Assembly: GCA_963717745.1 (NCBI GenBank)
Contig: CAVQXJ010000003.1
Span: 1-64,000, forward strand
Direction: 5' to 3'
Source of the DNA: JACCXG01 sp963717745
Lineage (GTDB): Bacteria; Acidobacteriota; Vicinamibacteria; Vicinamibacterales; 2-12-FULL-66-21
DNA length: 64,000 bases
Every line of letters begins with the position of its first letter. Positions within the stretch are counted from its first letter, which is position 1. The translations under genes and the position numbers were made by a program. Positions 30,757-38,012 of this stretch are shown one piece after another. Under the pieces are notes generated by a model. That model saw only the letters and a list, made by a program, of their open reading frames with translations. It searched no databases and was not told where the DNA came from.

Positions 30757-32278
30757 GATCGATCCTGTCGATCCCTGCTCAGTGTTCCGCGACTTTAACC
30801 ACGGGCTGCTGGGTGCCATCGGGGCGGTCGCGAAGCCAGGCGTGGACTTGCTGCTCACGTTGGCTTCGACCGCCAATGCCGGCATCTTCTGGTGGCTGTG
30901 CCGGCGGGGGAGCGGTCGATCCGGTTCTCTCGGATGATGGAGAGCGGCGGCCTGCTGCTCAACTCGGCCATCGGCGCCTTCCTGGGGCGCTACCTCCTGG
31001 CCGGGTTCGCCCGCGATCATTCGCTCGTGAGCGCGCGAGGCAGTCGCGATGGCCGACGGCTACGTGTCGATGCTGCAGCTGGGCGGCATGGCGATGATGG
31101 TCGCCATTCGCGCCGCCCTGATCCCGTCGTCGCCTCGTCGCACCATCATCGTCACCGCCTTGTTCGGCGCTCCCGATGATCCTGGTGACGACCGTCCTGG
31201 TCCCGATCGCCGACGGCGGGCTCGCCTGGCGCGCGCTCGACTCGGGCGCCTATCCCTGGCTGCCGGCAACCACCGTCATGATGTGGGGCTTCGCCATCAT
31301 CACGTGCACCGTCATCTCGTGGGTCATCTACGGCCTCCGGGCCGAGGTCCGCGAGGCGCGCCGGCTCGGCCAGTACGTGCTCGAACGGAAGATCGGCGAA
31401 GGGGGGATGGGGGAGGTCTACCGGGCCCGCCACGGCATGATGCGGCGCCCCTCGGCGATCAAGCTGCTGCGGGCCGATCGGGCCGGCGAGGTCAACCTCC
31501 GTCGCTTCGAGCGCGAAGTCCAGCTGACCGCGCGTCTGACCCACCCCAACACCATCACCATCTTCGACTACGGGCGAACCCACGACGGCGTCTTCTACTA
31601 CGCGATGGAGCTCCTCGACGGCGCGACCCTGCAGCGGATCGTCGCGGTCGACGGCGCGCAGCCGCGCGGGCCGAGTGGTGCGGATCCTGACGATGGTCTG
31701 CGGCGCGCTGACCGAAGCCCATGCCATCGGCCTGATCCATCGCGACATCAAGCCGGCCAACATCATGCTGTGCACGCAGGGCGGCGAGCGTGACGTCGTG
31801 AAGCTGCTCGACTTCGGCCTGGTCAAGGAGTTCGAGGTCGATCGAGACGTCGAGCTGACCGGCGCCAGCGCCGTCGTCGGCACCCCGCAGTACATGGCTC
31901 CGGAGTCCATCCTCGCAGCCGGACTCGGTCGACGCCCGCACCGACATCTACGCCCTGGGCGCGGTCGCCTACTACCTGCTCGCGGGGGTCGAGGTCTTCG
32001 ACGGCAAGTCGATCGTCGAGGTGTGCGGCCAGCACCTCCACCAGGAGCCGCAGCCGCTGTCGGCGAAGGGGATCGCGATCCCGGCCGAGCTCGAAGCGAT
32101 CGTGCTCGCGTGTCTCGAGAAGGATCCCGACCGCCGCCCTCAGAGCGCCGCCGAGCTCCGGCGCCGGCTCGAGGCCTGCGCGGTCGAGCCCTGGGACGGC
32201 GCCAGAGCGCTGGCCTGGTGGCACGAGTACCACCCGATCTCGACAGCTACGGGAAATACAACGCCGGCGACGCTATGA
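30757..32278 (+). CDS. Membrane-anchored Ser/Thr protein kinase (frameshifted, 5' end uncertain)
   Basis: The N-terminal half has several hydrophobic segments (AGIFWWLC, MMVAIRAAL, VTTVLVPIADGG, MMWGFAIITCTVISWVIYGL). The kinase domain follows: P-loop IGEGGMGEVYRARHG, catalytic lysine in AIKLLR, HRDIKPANIML catalytic loop, LLDFGLVKE as the DFG motif, and GTPQYMAPE. It is a complete Hanks-type kinase, likely active. Unusually the kinase is C-terminal to the membrane part, unlike PknB. The 5' end abuts the transposase region, so the true start may be lost. Style resembles myxobacterial or acidobacterial kinases. Confidence 0.82.
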
Positions 32279-32684
32279 CCATCGGGGTGGACGATCACAC
32301 CCGATCGTCGAGCACTGACGGTTTGAGTAACAGGCCCCTCTCAACGTCCGTTGATGAGCTGTGACGGCAATTGTAACTGGCAGTAAATCGCTCGATCACG
32401 TGCTGCGGCGAGGCTCGGCAAATCAATTGATTGAGAATCGTGCCGCCATCAAGAGACCCTTTAACAGTTTTTCAGCCCTCGATTCGCAGCACGCCGCGGC
32501 GCCTACCACGCATCGGAGCGGAGGAGAGCAGCTCCCCACACAGGGGATTTCTCCACTGTGGTGCCGAAAATCCCGCAGTCCCTCTTCACTGCAACGGCAA
32601 GAATCGTGTAATCTGAAGGTATTTTGCGCGTCGGACGTGCGGTACGCCCGTTGCCATAGAGATGTCCAGCGACTAGGAGGTCTG
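32279..32684. other. Intergenic stretch, no gene seen
   Basis: About 400 bases between the kinase and the dehydrogenase fragment. No frame longer than about 60 codons shows a motif or ribosome site. A good Shine-Dalgarno sequence, AGGAGG at 32675-32680, lies four bases before the next ATG. Confidence 0.5.
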
Positions 32685-32998
32685 ATGGCGAAGACGATGA
32701 AGGCGGCTGTGGTACGCGCGTTCGGTCGGCCACTCGCGATTGAGGAAGTGCCGCTGCCGACGCCGGGACTAGGCGAGGTATTGGTCAAAATTATGGCGAG
32801 CGGTGTCTGTCACACGGACCTGCATGCCGCGGATGGGGACTGGCCCGTGAAACCGGCGCTTCCCTTTATTCCCGGGCACGAGGGCGCGGGTATCGTGAGT
32901 GCGCTCGGCGCGTGCGTCACCGGCCTGAAGGAGGGCGACCCGGTGGGCATCGCATGGCTGCACGACGCGTGCGGATCGTGCAGGTACTGCATCAGCGG
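32685..32998 (+). pseudogene. Zinc-dependent alcohol dehydrogenase, N-terminal fragment
   Basis: MAKTMKAAVVRAFGRPLAIE, then SGVCHTDLHAADGDWPVKPA (first zinc cysteine and the CHTD motif), PFIPGHEGAGIV (GHE motif), and ACGSCRYCISG, the structural zinc start. This is the AdhP type. After CISG near 32,998 the sequence stops matching and joins an unrelated frame, so only about 105 of roughly 340 residues remain. Ribosome site AGGAGG is intact. Cofactor-binding domain absent, so not functional. Confidence 0.85.
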
Positions 32999-33193
32999 AG
33001 CGTCGTCGACCATGCGCGCGATCATCAGGAGTGGTGCGGTGAGGGAGCTGACGAGACCGACGGGCTGGCGACGCTCTGGCTCACGATGCACGGCGATCCG
33101 CCGCGTGAAGCGCTCAGCTACGTTGCGGCAGCAATCACGCGACGGACGGGGCGCCTATGTCCACCGGAAGGAAGCCCGTGAAAGGGTGGAGTC

Positions 33194-33371
33194 TAGTGGG
33201 TCAGTTTGGCATGGAGGCCGCTTATGGAACCGCAGGGTGGCGCGTACGTTGAGGGCTTCGCAATTCAAGTCGGGTCAATTTGGGTGGCCATCCCCATTCT
33301 GGTCGCCGTCGTGTTCGGCCTCTGGAAGCTCGTGAAAATCGTTTGGGCCGCATTTTCAAACTGACCCACTA
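33194..33371 (+). mobile_element. Small inserted element with 15-bp perfect inverted repeats and TA duplication
   Basis: TAGTGGGTCAGTTTG at 33194-33208 is the exact reverse complement of 33357-33371. The outer TA pair on each side behaves like a target duplication, as made by IS630/Tc1-type transposases, so the element proper would be 33196-33369 with 13-bp repeats. Removing 176 bases restores the interrupted host frame. No transposase is encoded, so it would be mobilised in trans. Unlike ordinary MITEs it contains a tidy small gene (33224-33364) whose stop lies inside the right repeat. Confidence 0.78.
33224..33364 (+). CDS. 46-residue single-span membrane protein carried by the small element
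   Basis: ATG at 33224 preceded by GGAGG (33213-33217) at six bases. The product begins MEPQGGAYVEGFAIQ, has one clear membrane helix (VGSIWVAIPILVAVVFGLW) and ends KLVKIVWAAFSN; the stop TGA is in the right terminal repeat. No indel is needed, which is notable in this error-rich sequence. Function unknown; size and topology recall toxin-like, regulatory or holin-like miniproteins, but nothing proves that. The right repeat therefore encodes the C-terminus. Confidence 0.6.
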   Translation: MEPQGGAYVEGFAIQVGSIWVAIPILVAVVFGLWKLVKIVWAAFSN

Positions 33372-33468
33372 TCGACTACTCGCGGAGGATTGATCGGCAC
33401 GAGCTGTTCGCCGACCGCCAACGGCACGGGGGCCGGCCGCGCGATGACATCACGGGCCAAACTGTGTC

Positions 33469-33910
33469 CTACATGGCTGACGAAACTCTCCTGCTCACAA
33501 AGTGAGGTGTTCGTGACCACCGGTCTCCAGGTCGGCGCGCATCGCTCGAAACGGGGGCGAAAGTGGCCTCGGTCCGGCGGAGAGTTTCTGAACGCTCGGA
33601 CCGCAGGCGATGCACCAGCGCGGGCGAGACGTGCAGCGCGGTCGCTGCGGCCCGCGTGCTCAGTCCGGCGGTCCGGGCTAGGTCGTCATCGGTGAGCTGA
33701 TGGCCGGGGCGGCCGATGTGGCGGCCAGCGGCGCGCGCACGGGTGTGCGAGGCGCGGACGCGTTCGCCGACGCGGGCGCGCTCGAACTCGGCGATCGCGG
33801 CGAGGATGTGGAGCTGCAACTTGCCGACGGGCGTCGTGGCGTCGATGCCCTCGGCCAACGTGACGAACGCGATCCCAAGCGCGGTCAGTTCGTCGATAAG
33901 GGTCACGACT
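33469..33910 (-). pseudogene. Serine recombinase (resolvase), N-terminus missing
   Basis: PSVVTLIDELTALGIAFVTL, then GIDATTPVGKLQLHILAAIA, EFERARVGERVRA and RHIGRPGHQLTDDDLARTAG followed by a helix-turn-helix (STRAAATALHVSPALVHRL). This is the C-terminal half of the resolvase/invertase catalytic domain plus HTH. The catalytic serine and first 70 or so residues are lost at about 33,905, where other DNA begins. The C-terminal tail after RSERSETLRR is unlike typical resolvases and may itself be a joined piece. Not functional. Confidence 0.8.
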
Positions 33911-33978
33911 GACGGCCGCGCCACGTCGTGAGCAACTGGCTCTCCCGGGCCCACGTCGACTCGATGGTTCGACGCGGG

Positions 33979-34170
33979 TCAGATCAGAACGAGATCCCCG
34001 GGAGACGTCGTGCTCCGCGGCCCGCCCTCATGCCGCTGGCGATTGACGACCTGCTCGTGACGGTCGACCATTCGCGTGTAGTTCCGGTTCTTGATCTTCA
34101 GCGCCTCTGTGACAGCCGGATGGTTGCCGGCTTCATCTGCGACCGGCAGCGCGAGCCTCGAACGGAGGTA
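33979..34170 (-). pseudogene. Fragment related to the gene at 33001-33505
   Basis: Minus-strand frame reading PVADEAGNHPAVTEALKIKN, RNYTRMVDRHEQVVNRQRHE and GGPRSTTSPGDLVLI, stop 33979-33981. Compared with the plus-strand fragment, the pattern Y-x-R-x-x-D-R-H-E followed by RQRH-x-G-x-PR is shared (about 13 of 21 aligned residues, counted by eye). The two copies are too different to be a DNA repeat and lie in opposite directions around the resolvase. Family not recognised. Confidence 0.5.
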
Positions 34171-34222
34171 GACTCAGCACCGAAACCGCTGAGCGTGAGG
34201 AGCCGACCGAGTGTTTAAATTT

Positions 34223-34898
34223 ATGGCCTCGCCCATGTTCTGGATAGTGGCCGTGATGTTGGCCGGGGGCGCATTGGGGGGAGGGGTCAACTATTTACTC
34301 GCCAAGCCAGACGATGTGCCACCCCCAAGCCGTAAGAGAAGCCTGCTCGTGGGGATTGCGGCGTCGCTATGGTGCCACTTTTCCTGAACATGATCTCCGA
34401 GCAATCTGATCGAACTCATAAAGGCCGGCGATGACTTCAAGCTCTTGGTCTTGCTCGGATTCTGTTTGGTCGCAGCGATTTCTTCGACCGCTTTCATTAC
34501 GACCATCTCGGATCCGTGTACTAAGTGAGGCCAAGAAGGCCACCAGGACGGCTCAGGAAGCAAAAGAAGACATCAAGGAAGTACAAAGCGCGATTGAACC
34601 GATCGTTGCAAAGGAAACCGAAGGCGAATCCGTCGGTAGTGAAGAGGGCTTCGCCAGCAGGGCGCAGTCACAAACATTCGACAATGACGAAGAAGTAGTG
34701 CTGAAGACCCTTGCTACGGGCAGGTGGACTCTGAGGTCGCAGTCCGGTCTGGCCAGGGACTCAGGTGTCGATAAAGCAAAGGTGGCCGAAGTGCTGACAT
34801 CTCTGTCGGGCCTTGGCCTCGTTGGATCCCGCGTTATGGGCAAGCAAGGGATGCGCTGGTTTATCACTGAAAGAGGACGTTCGGCCATTGGGGGCTGA
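34223..34898 (+). CDS. YEATS-associated three-TM protein with winged-helix end (frameshifted)
   Basis: MASPMFWIVAVMLAGGALGG, then GVNYLLAKPDDVPPPSRKRS, LLVGIAASL, VPLFLNMISSNLIELIKAGD and KLLVLLGFCLVAAISSTAFI, TTISDRVL: three membrane helices in the pattern I associate with YEATS-associated helix-containing proteins, described from predicted bacterial conflict systems. A coiled-coil linker (EAKKATRTAQEAKEDIKEVQ) leads to a winged-helix-like C-terminus (VVLKTLATGRWTLRSQSGLA). About 225 residues after correcting three indels (near 34,370, 34,398 and 34,507). No YEATS gene is visible beside it. ATG 34223 or GTG 34211 may start it. Confidence 0.6.
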
Positions 34899-34929
34899 GT
34901 CATGTTCCAATCCGAAGAACCTCGGTTCC

Positions 34930-35262
34930 ACCCTTTCTCGAATCGGTTGGAGGCCAGCGGCCCGCGACCCGCAAGGGGATCCAGGTAGAGCAGCCGGGAC
35001 TCCGACGCCGACATGATCGCCAGCAGCCTGCGCTTGCGCTCGATGAGCCTCAGGGTCGGTCAGGTCCTCACCCTCGATTGAGAGCACGTCGAAGGCGTAG
35101 TAGAACGGCCAGCCCCGCCGGAACAGGGGGCTTCTTGAAGTTCGTCCGGCCGTCTGGTTCCAAGCAGCAGATTTCGCCGTCGAGTATGGCTTGATGCGCG
35201 CGGACCGCGTGCGCGATCTCCTCGGCGAGCAGCGGACATCCCTTGAACGTGTGGCCGTTATT
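34930..35262 (-). pseudogene. ATP-dependent DNA ligase (LigD-like) internal fragment
   Basis: Minus-strand pieces: NGHTFKGCPLLAEEIAHAVR, AHQAILDGEICCLEPDGRTN, FKK, then RGWPFYYAFDVLSIEGEDLT and, in the next frame, LIERKRRLLAIM and SRLLYLDPLAGRG. These are the adenylation-domain motifs around LDGEI and FYYAFDVL of ligase D-type enzymes. Both ends are cut, so only about 110 residues remain. It overlaps nothing coding on its strand and abuts the Mrr fragment. Confidence 0.75.
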
Positions 35263-35289
35263 AGCTCGCAGCGGTGGCCGCGCACGATC

Positions 35290-35985
35290 GCCAGCGCCCT
35301 CCGAATCACCGCACGCGGCCGGGACGCTCTCGCGGGCTCGGCTCGCATCGACAGCCGCTACCTGCGGCAGTTCCCCGAATTCTTGGAGTTCGCGAAGGGC
35401 GGCGACGGGGAGACCACGGCTGGAGGCGAGGAGAGGCCACCGATCACGCCACCCGTAACGCCGGAGACGACTCCGGAGGAGCTGATCGAAACGGGGTATC
35501 GACAAGTGCAGCGCGCCCTGGCTTCGGACCTGTTGGAGCGAGTCAGGTCGGCGACGCCCACCTTCTTCGAGCGCCTTGTCGTCCAACTCCTGGTGGCGAT
35601 GGGCTACGGTGGGTCGATGGAGGATGCGGGGAAGGCAATCGGCCGCTCCGGCGATGAGGGGATCGACGGGATCATCAAGGAGGACCGTCTTGGCCTCGAT
35701 GTGATCTACCTCCAGGCCAAGCGATGGGAAAAAACCATTGGCCGTCCAGACATCCAACAGTTCGCAGGTGCCCTCCAAGGCCAACGGGCGCGGAAGGGCG
35801 TCTTCATCACCACCTCCAACTTCAGCGCCGAGGCGCGACAATACGCCGAGCGGATCGAGACCCGGATCATCCTGATCGACGGCACCGAGCTGGCGAAGTT
35901 GATGATCGCCCACGGAGTTGGAGTAACGCCGGTCGCGGTCTACGAGTTGAAGCGGGTGGATTCTGACTTCTTCGCTGAGGAGTGA
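35290..35985 (+). pseudogene. mrr: Mrr-type restriction endonuclease, N-terminus missing
   Basis: RITARGRDALAGSARIDSRY, then LLERVRSATPTFFERLVVQL, MGYGGSMEDAGKAIGRSGDE, GIDGIIKEDRLGLDVIYLQA and KRWEKTIGRPDIQQFAGALQ. The D-x(n)-QAK catalytic motif and the GxxxKGVFITTS region are intact; it ends VDSDFFAEE. Mrr cuts modified (methylated) DNA. The N-terminal winged helix of about 90 residues is replaced by the ligase fragment on the other strand, so no start codon of its own is present. The frame upstream to 35,191 is open by chance. Confidence 0.85.
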
Positions 35986-36159
35986 CTAGTTTTGCGACCG
36001 TCGGCCTCCACCACTGACACGGCCTTTCCCTGCTGGATAGTCAGGCTGTGTGTCGGGTGCGCCGGCGCCGCCGACGCGGTGGCCGGGCGGCTCACATCGG
36101 CACGGCGTCTGGCCGGAGCTGTTCCGCACCCCCGCATTCCTCTGGTCACTGACGGTGGC

Positions 36160-36824
36160 CTACTCGGTCGGCTCGCCAGCTGCGACGTCATCAACGTCCC
36201 CGGCGGGCGCTGGCGAGATGCCCAATAGCGTTGGGGAGGCGTTCGCCCTGACCATCGCCTTCGCGCGATCGAGGAGCGCCTGGCTCGCGGCTGCCAGTTC
36301 CTCCAACTGGCTGACGTCCAGCTTGCTGAACAACTCGCGCTCGGCGGCGAGCCGCTCCGCGTAGATGCCAAGCGACCCCGTAAGTTCGCCTTTCGTGACG
36401 ACCGGCGCGTCGAGGCCCAGCAGCCGCGAGCGGCGCTCAAACACGCGGACCCCGGCGCTCACCGCTGCCGCGCTGCCTTCTTGGATGCTCGGCCAGAGCC
36501 CGGAGGTCATCCCATCAAGGCGCTCCAGTTCCAGCGCCCGAAGCTCGGTCGCCTCCCCGACGGCGGTCTCACGGAGCGCGGCGAGTTCAGCACCGACGTC
36601 CGCATGGGCGGTGTGCACGTCGACTCCGAGCCGTTGGGCGACCTCCGGTAGGAGGCGCCCGCCTTCCGCAATTCGAGCGCGAGGACGCGTCGCTCGGCGA
36701 TCGCCTCGACCTGTCAGGGCCGGGCGCGCCGCTGCCGGCGTTGCGCGTCTATGCCGTTGCCCCCTGGCCGGCGGCAGTCAGGGCGGCGGGGGACAGAAAC
36801 ATTGGGAATCCGTCGTCGTGGCAT
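36160..36824 (-). CDS. Phage-type small terminase-like HTH protein (frameshifted)
   Basis: ATG at 36824 (MPRRRIPNVSV). After indels, RVLALELRKAGASYREVAQR, LGVDVHTAHADVGAELAALR, ETAVGEATELRALELERLDG and RRSRLLGLDAP. The helix-turn-helix start and the ELRALELERLD ... RRSRLLGLDAP pattern match small terminase subunits and relatives in actinobacterial phages and integrated elements. About 220 residues, ending DDVAAGEPTE. No large terminase, portal or capsid gene is visible, so it is a remnant or satellite piece. Confidence 0.62.
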
Positions 36825-36964
36825 CGTGACCTCATATAGATGCGAACAGCGCTCGTACCGTCTAGGGGAGCTAGCGCCGCCGCGACCGTGGCAACTGCGC
36901 TGGACTACACGGGTGACGCCCGGTTTCGCCAGGATCGGAGGCCAATTGGAGACGACCCCCCCAA
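36825..36964. other. Short gap upstream of the tRNA remnant
   Basis: No gene is seen here. The plus-strand frames crossing it are short and have no ribosome site. Confidence 0.4.
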
Positions 36965-37050
36965 ATTGGGCATTGCCTCAGCAAAAAGCCTGATCGCACC
37001 AGGGGTTCGGGACCGAGGGGTCGAAGGTTCAAATCCTTTCGCCCCGACCA
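36965..37050 (+). tRNA. tRNA-Pro(CGG) remnant, 3' half intact, possible attachment site
   Basis: From 37,005 to 37,050 the sequence is a good tRNA 3' half: anticodon loop TTCGGGA with anticodon CGG, T-arm GGTTCAAATCC, acceptor strand CGCCCCG, A and CCA. The 5' part (about 36,965-37,004) can be aligned to a D-arm (GCCTGATCGCACC) but its acceptor strand TTGGGCA pairs poorly with CGCCCCG. A 3' tRNA half of this kind is what integrases leave at one end of an inserted element. Confidence 0.55.
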
Positions 37051-37411
37051 CTTTTCTCCTTTTCCCTAGAGAATCCGTAACACTCGGTTCGGCTGATCAC
37101 TCGGTTTCTGCTGCGAGTTTCCGTGCTCGGAACCGAGTGGCCGGTGGCTGCAATTCAGCAGGCCGCAGGATCACTCCAGATTTGTCGCATTCGGCGGTAG
37201 CGGTCGTGGCGTTCCAGGTAGCCCTTGAGGCAAACCGCTACCCCGTCACGCTACCCGGACGCCGCTGAACGGGCCGCGTTCGCGACGCGCGCCCCAGCGA
37301 ACACTCACTTGGTCATTATCGAAGGTGTAACAGCGAAGGGCTGCGACTCTCCTGAGGTAAATGCGACGGACGCCGGGAACGGGTGATTGAGCGTAGAGAG
37401 GCCCGGCTCCT
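37051..37411. other. Intergenic stretch, no gene seen
   Basis: About 360 bases with no supportable frame. Composition changes from the mobile region to the TonB fragments that follow. Confidence 0.4.
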
Positions 37412-37725
37412 GTGCGTCGTCCAGCCTGTTCGGCTCCTATGCGATGGGCGGCGTCGTCGACATCATCACCCCGGGTGCCGGCGGCGCGCGAAACGGCCAT
37501 CGATCTCCAATATGGCGAGAACAACCGCGTGCAGGGCAACCGCTATCATGGCGCGGTCGTCCGGACGCGCTCTTCCTACAGCTTCAACGCGAACGTCACC
37601 GGCTCCGATGGCTTCTATTTCCCATGGCTTCTGTTCTGTGACCGACGAGGATCGCCGCCCCATCGATACACGCCTCGCATCAAACCTGGTGAACCTGCAG
37701 GGGACAGCCGAGGTGTTCCTGGATC
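37412..37725 (+). pseudogene. TonB-dependent receptor plug-domain fragment
   Basis: SLFGSYAMGGVVDIITRVPA, then RETAIDLQYGENNRVQGNRY and SFNANVTGSDGFY; the SYAMGGVVDIITR part is the end of a TonB plug domain (GxxAxGGVVNIxT). After an interruption near 37,615-37,640 a further piece reads TDEDRRPIDTRLASNLVNLQ and GTAEV. Both ends are cut, and the flanks do not match. Two indels. A lone fragment, not a functional gene. Confidence 0.65.
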
Positions 37726-38012
37726 ACCGTCGAGTACCTCGTTGCCCTGCTGGTGCTGGCCCTGACCGGCATGCTGATGGAGACGGAGCACCCTTGAGCG
37801 CTGCTCCGAGGAGCCCAGTCAGGGTGTTGCCGCTCGATCCGGGACACCTCCACGCGCTGCGAGTCTCCGGTCTTCGTAGTCCAGGCACCGGTTATCGAGC
37901 GGTCGCGGTTCGCCAGCCCTGGCAGGCGGGACGAGACAATCAGGCGAGACGAAACGACTTAATTACCCCCTCGTGATGACTGCTGGCCGCGATGCGGCGC
38001 CTCGGGTTGCGG
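37726..38012. other. Unassigned joined pieces
   Basis: One frame reads TVEYLVALLVLALTGMLMET, a membrane-helix segment ending at a TGA near 37,796. Another reads RVLPLDPGHLHALRVSGLRS. Neither can be tied to a family, and they seem to come from different genes. This stretch precedes the large TonB gene. Confidence 0.3.

Larger units (their letters stand above)
33001..33505 (+). pseudogene. Unknown gene fragment interrupted by a 178-bp element
   Basis: Reading into the element from the left gives GAYVHRKEARERVES; reading out of it on the right gives SIDYSRRIDRHELFADRQRH, GGRPRDDITGQTVSYMADET and LLLTK with a TGA at 33503-33505. If the element is removed together with one TA copy, the two parts join in frame (gag tct atc gac). 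Upstream, another frame reads LATLWLTMHGDPPREALSYV, joined by an indel near 33,150. I do not recognise the family. A related fragment lies on the minus strand at 33979-34170. Confidence 0.6.

Noticed and set aside
33469..35985. A functional restriction-modification system built from the resolvase and Mrr
   Set aside because: Both genes are truncated and no modification enzyme is present.
36160..37050. A complete prophage
   Set aside because: Only a small terminase-like gene; no large terminase, portal, capsid, tail or lysis genes.
36965..37050. Intact functional tRNA-Pro
   Set aside because: The acceptor stem 5' strand pairs poorly with the 3' strand; only the 3' half is convincing.
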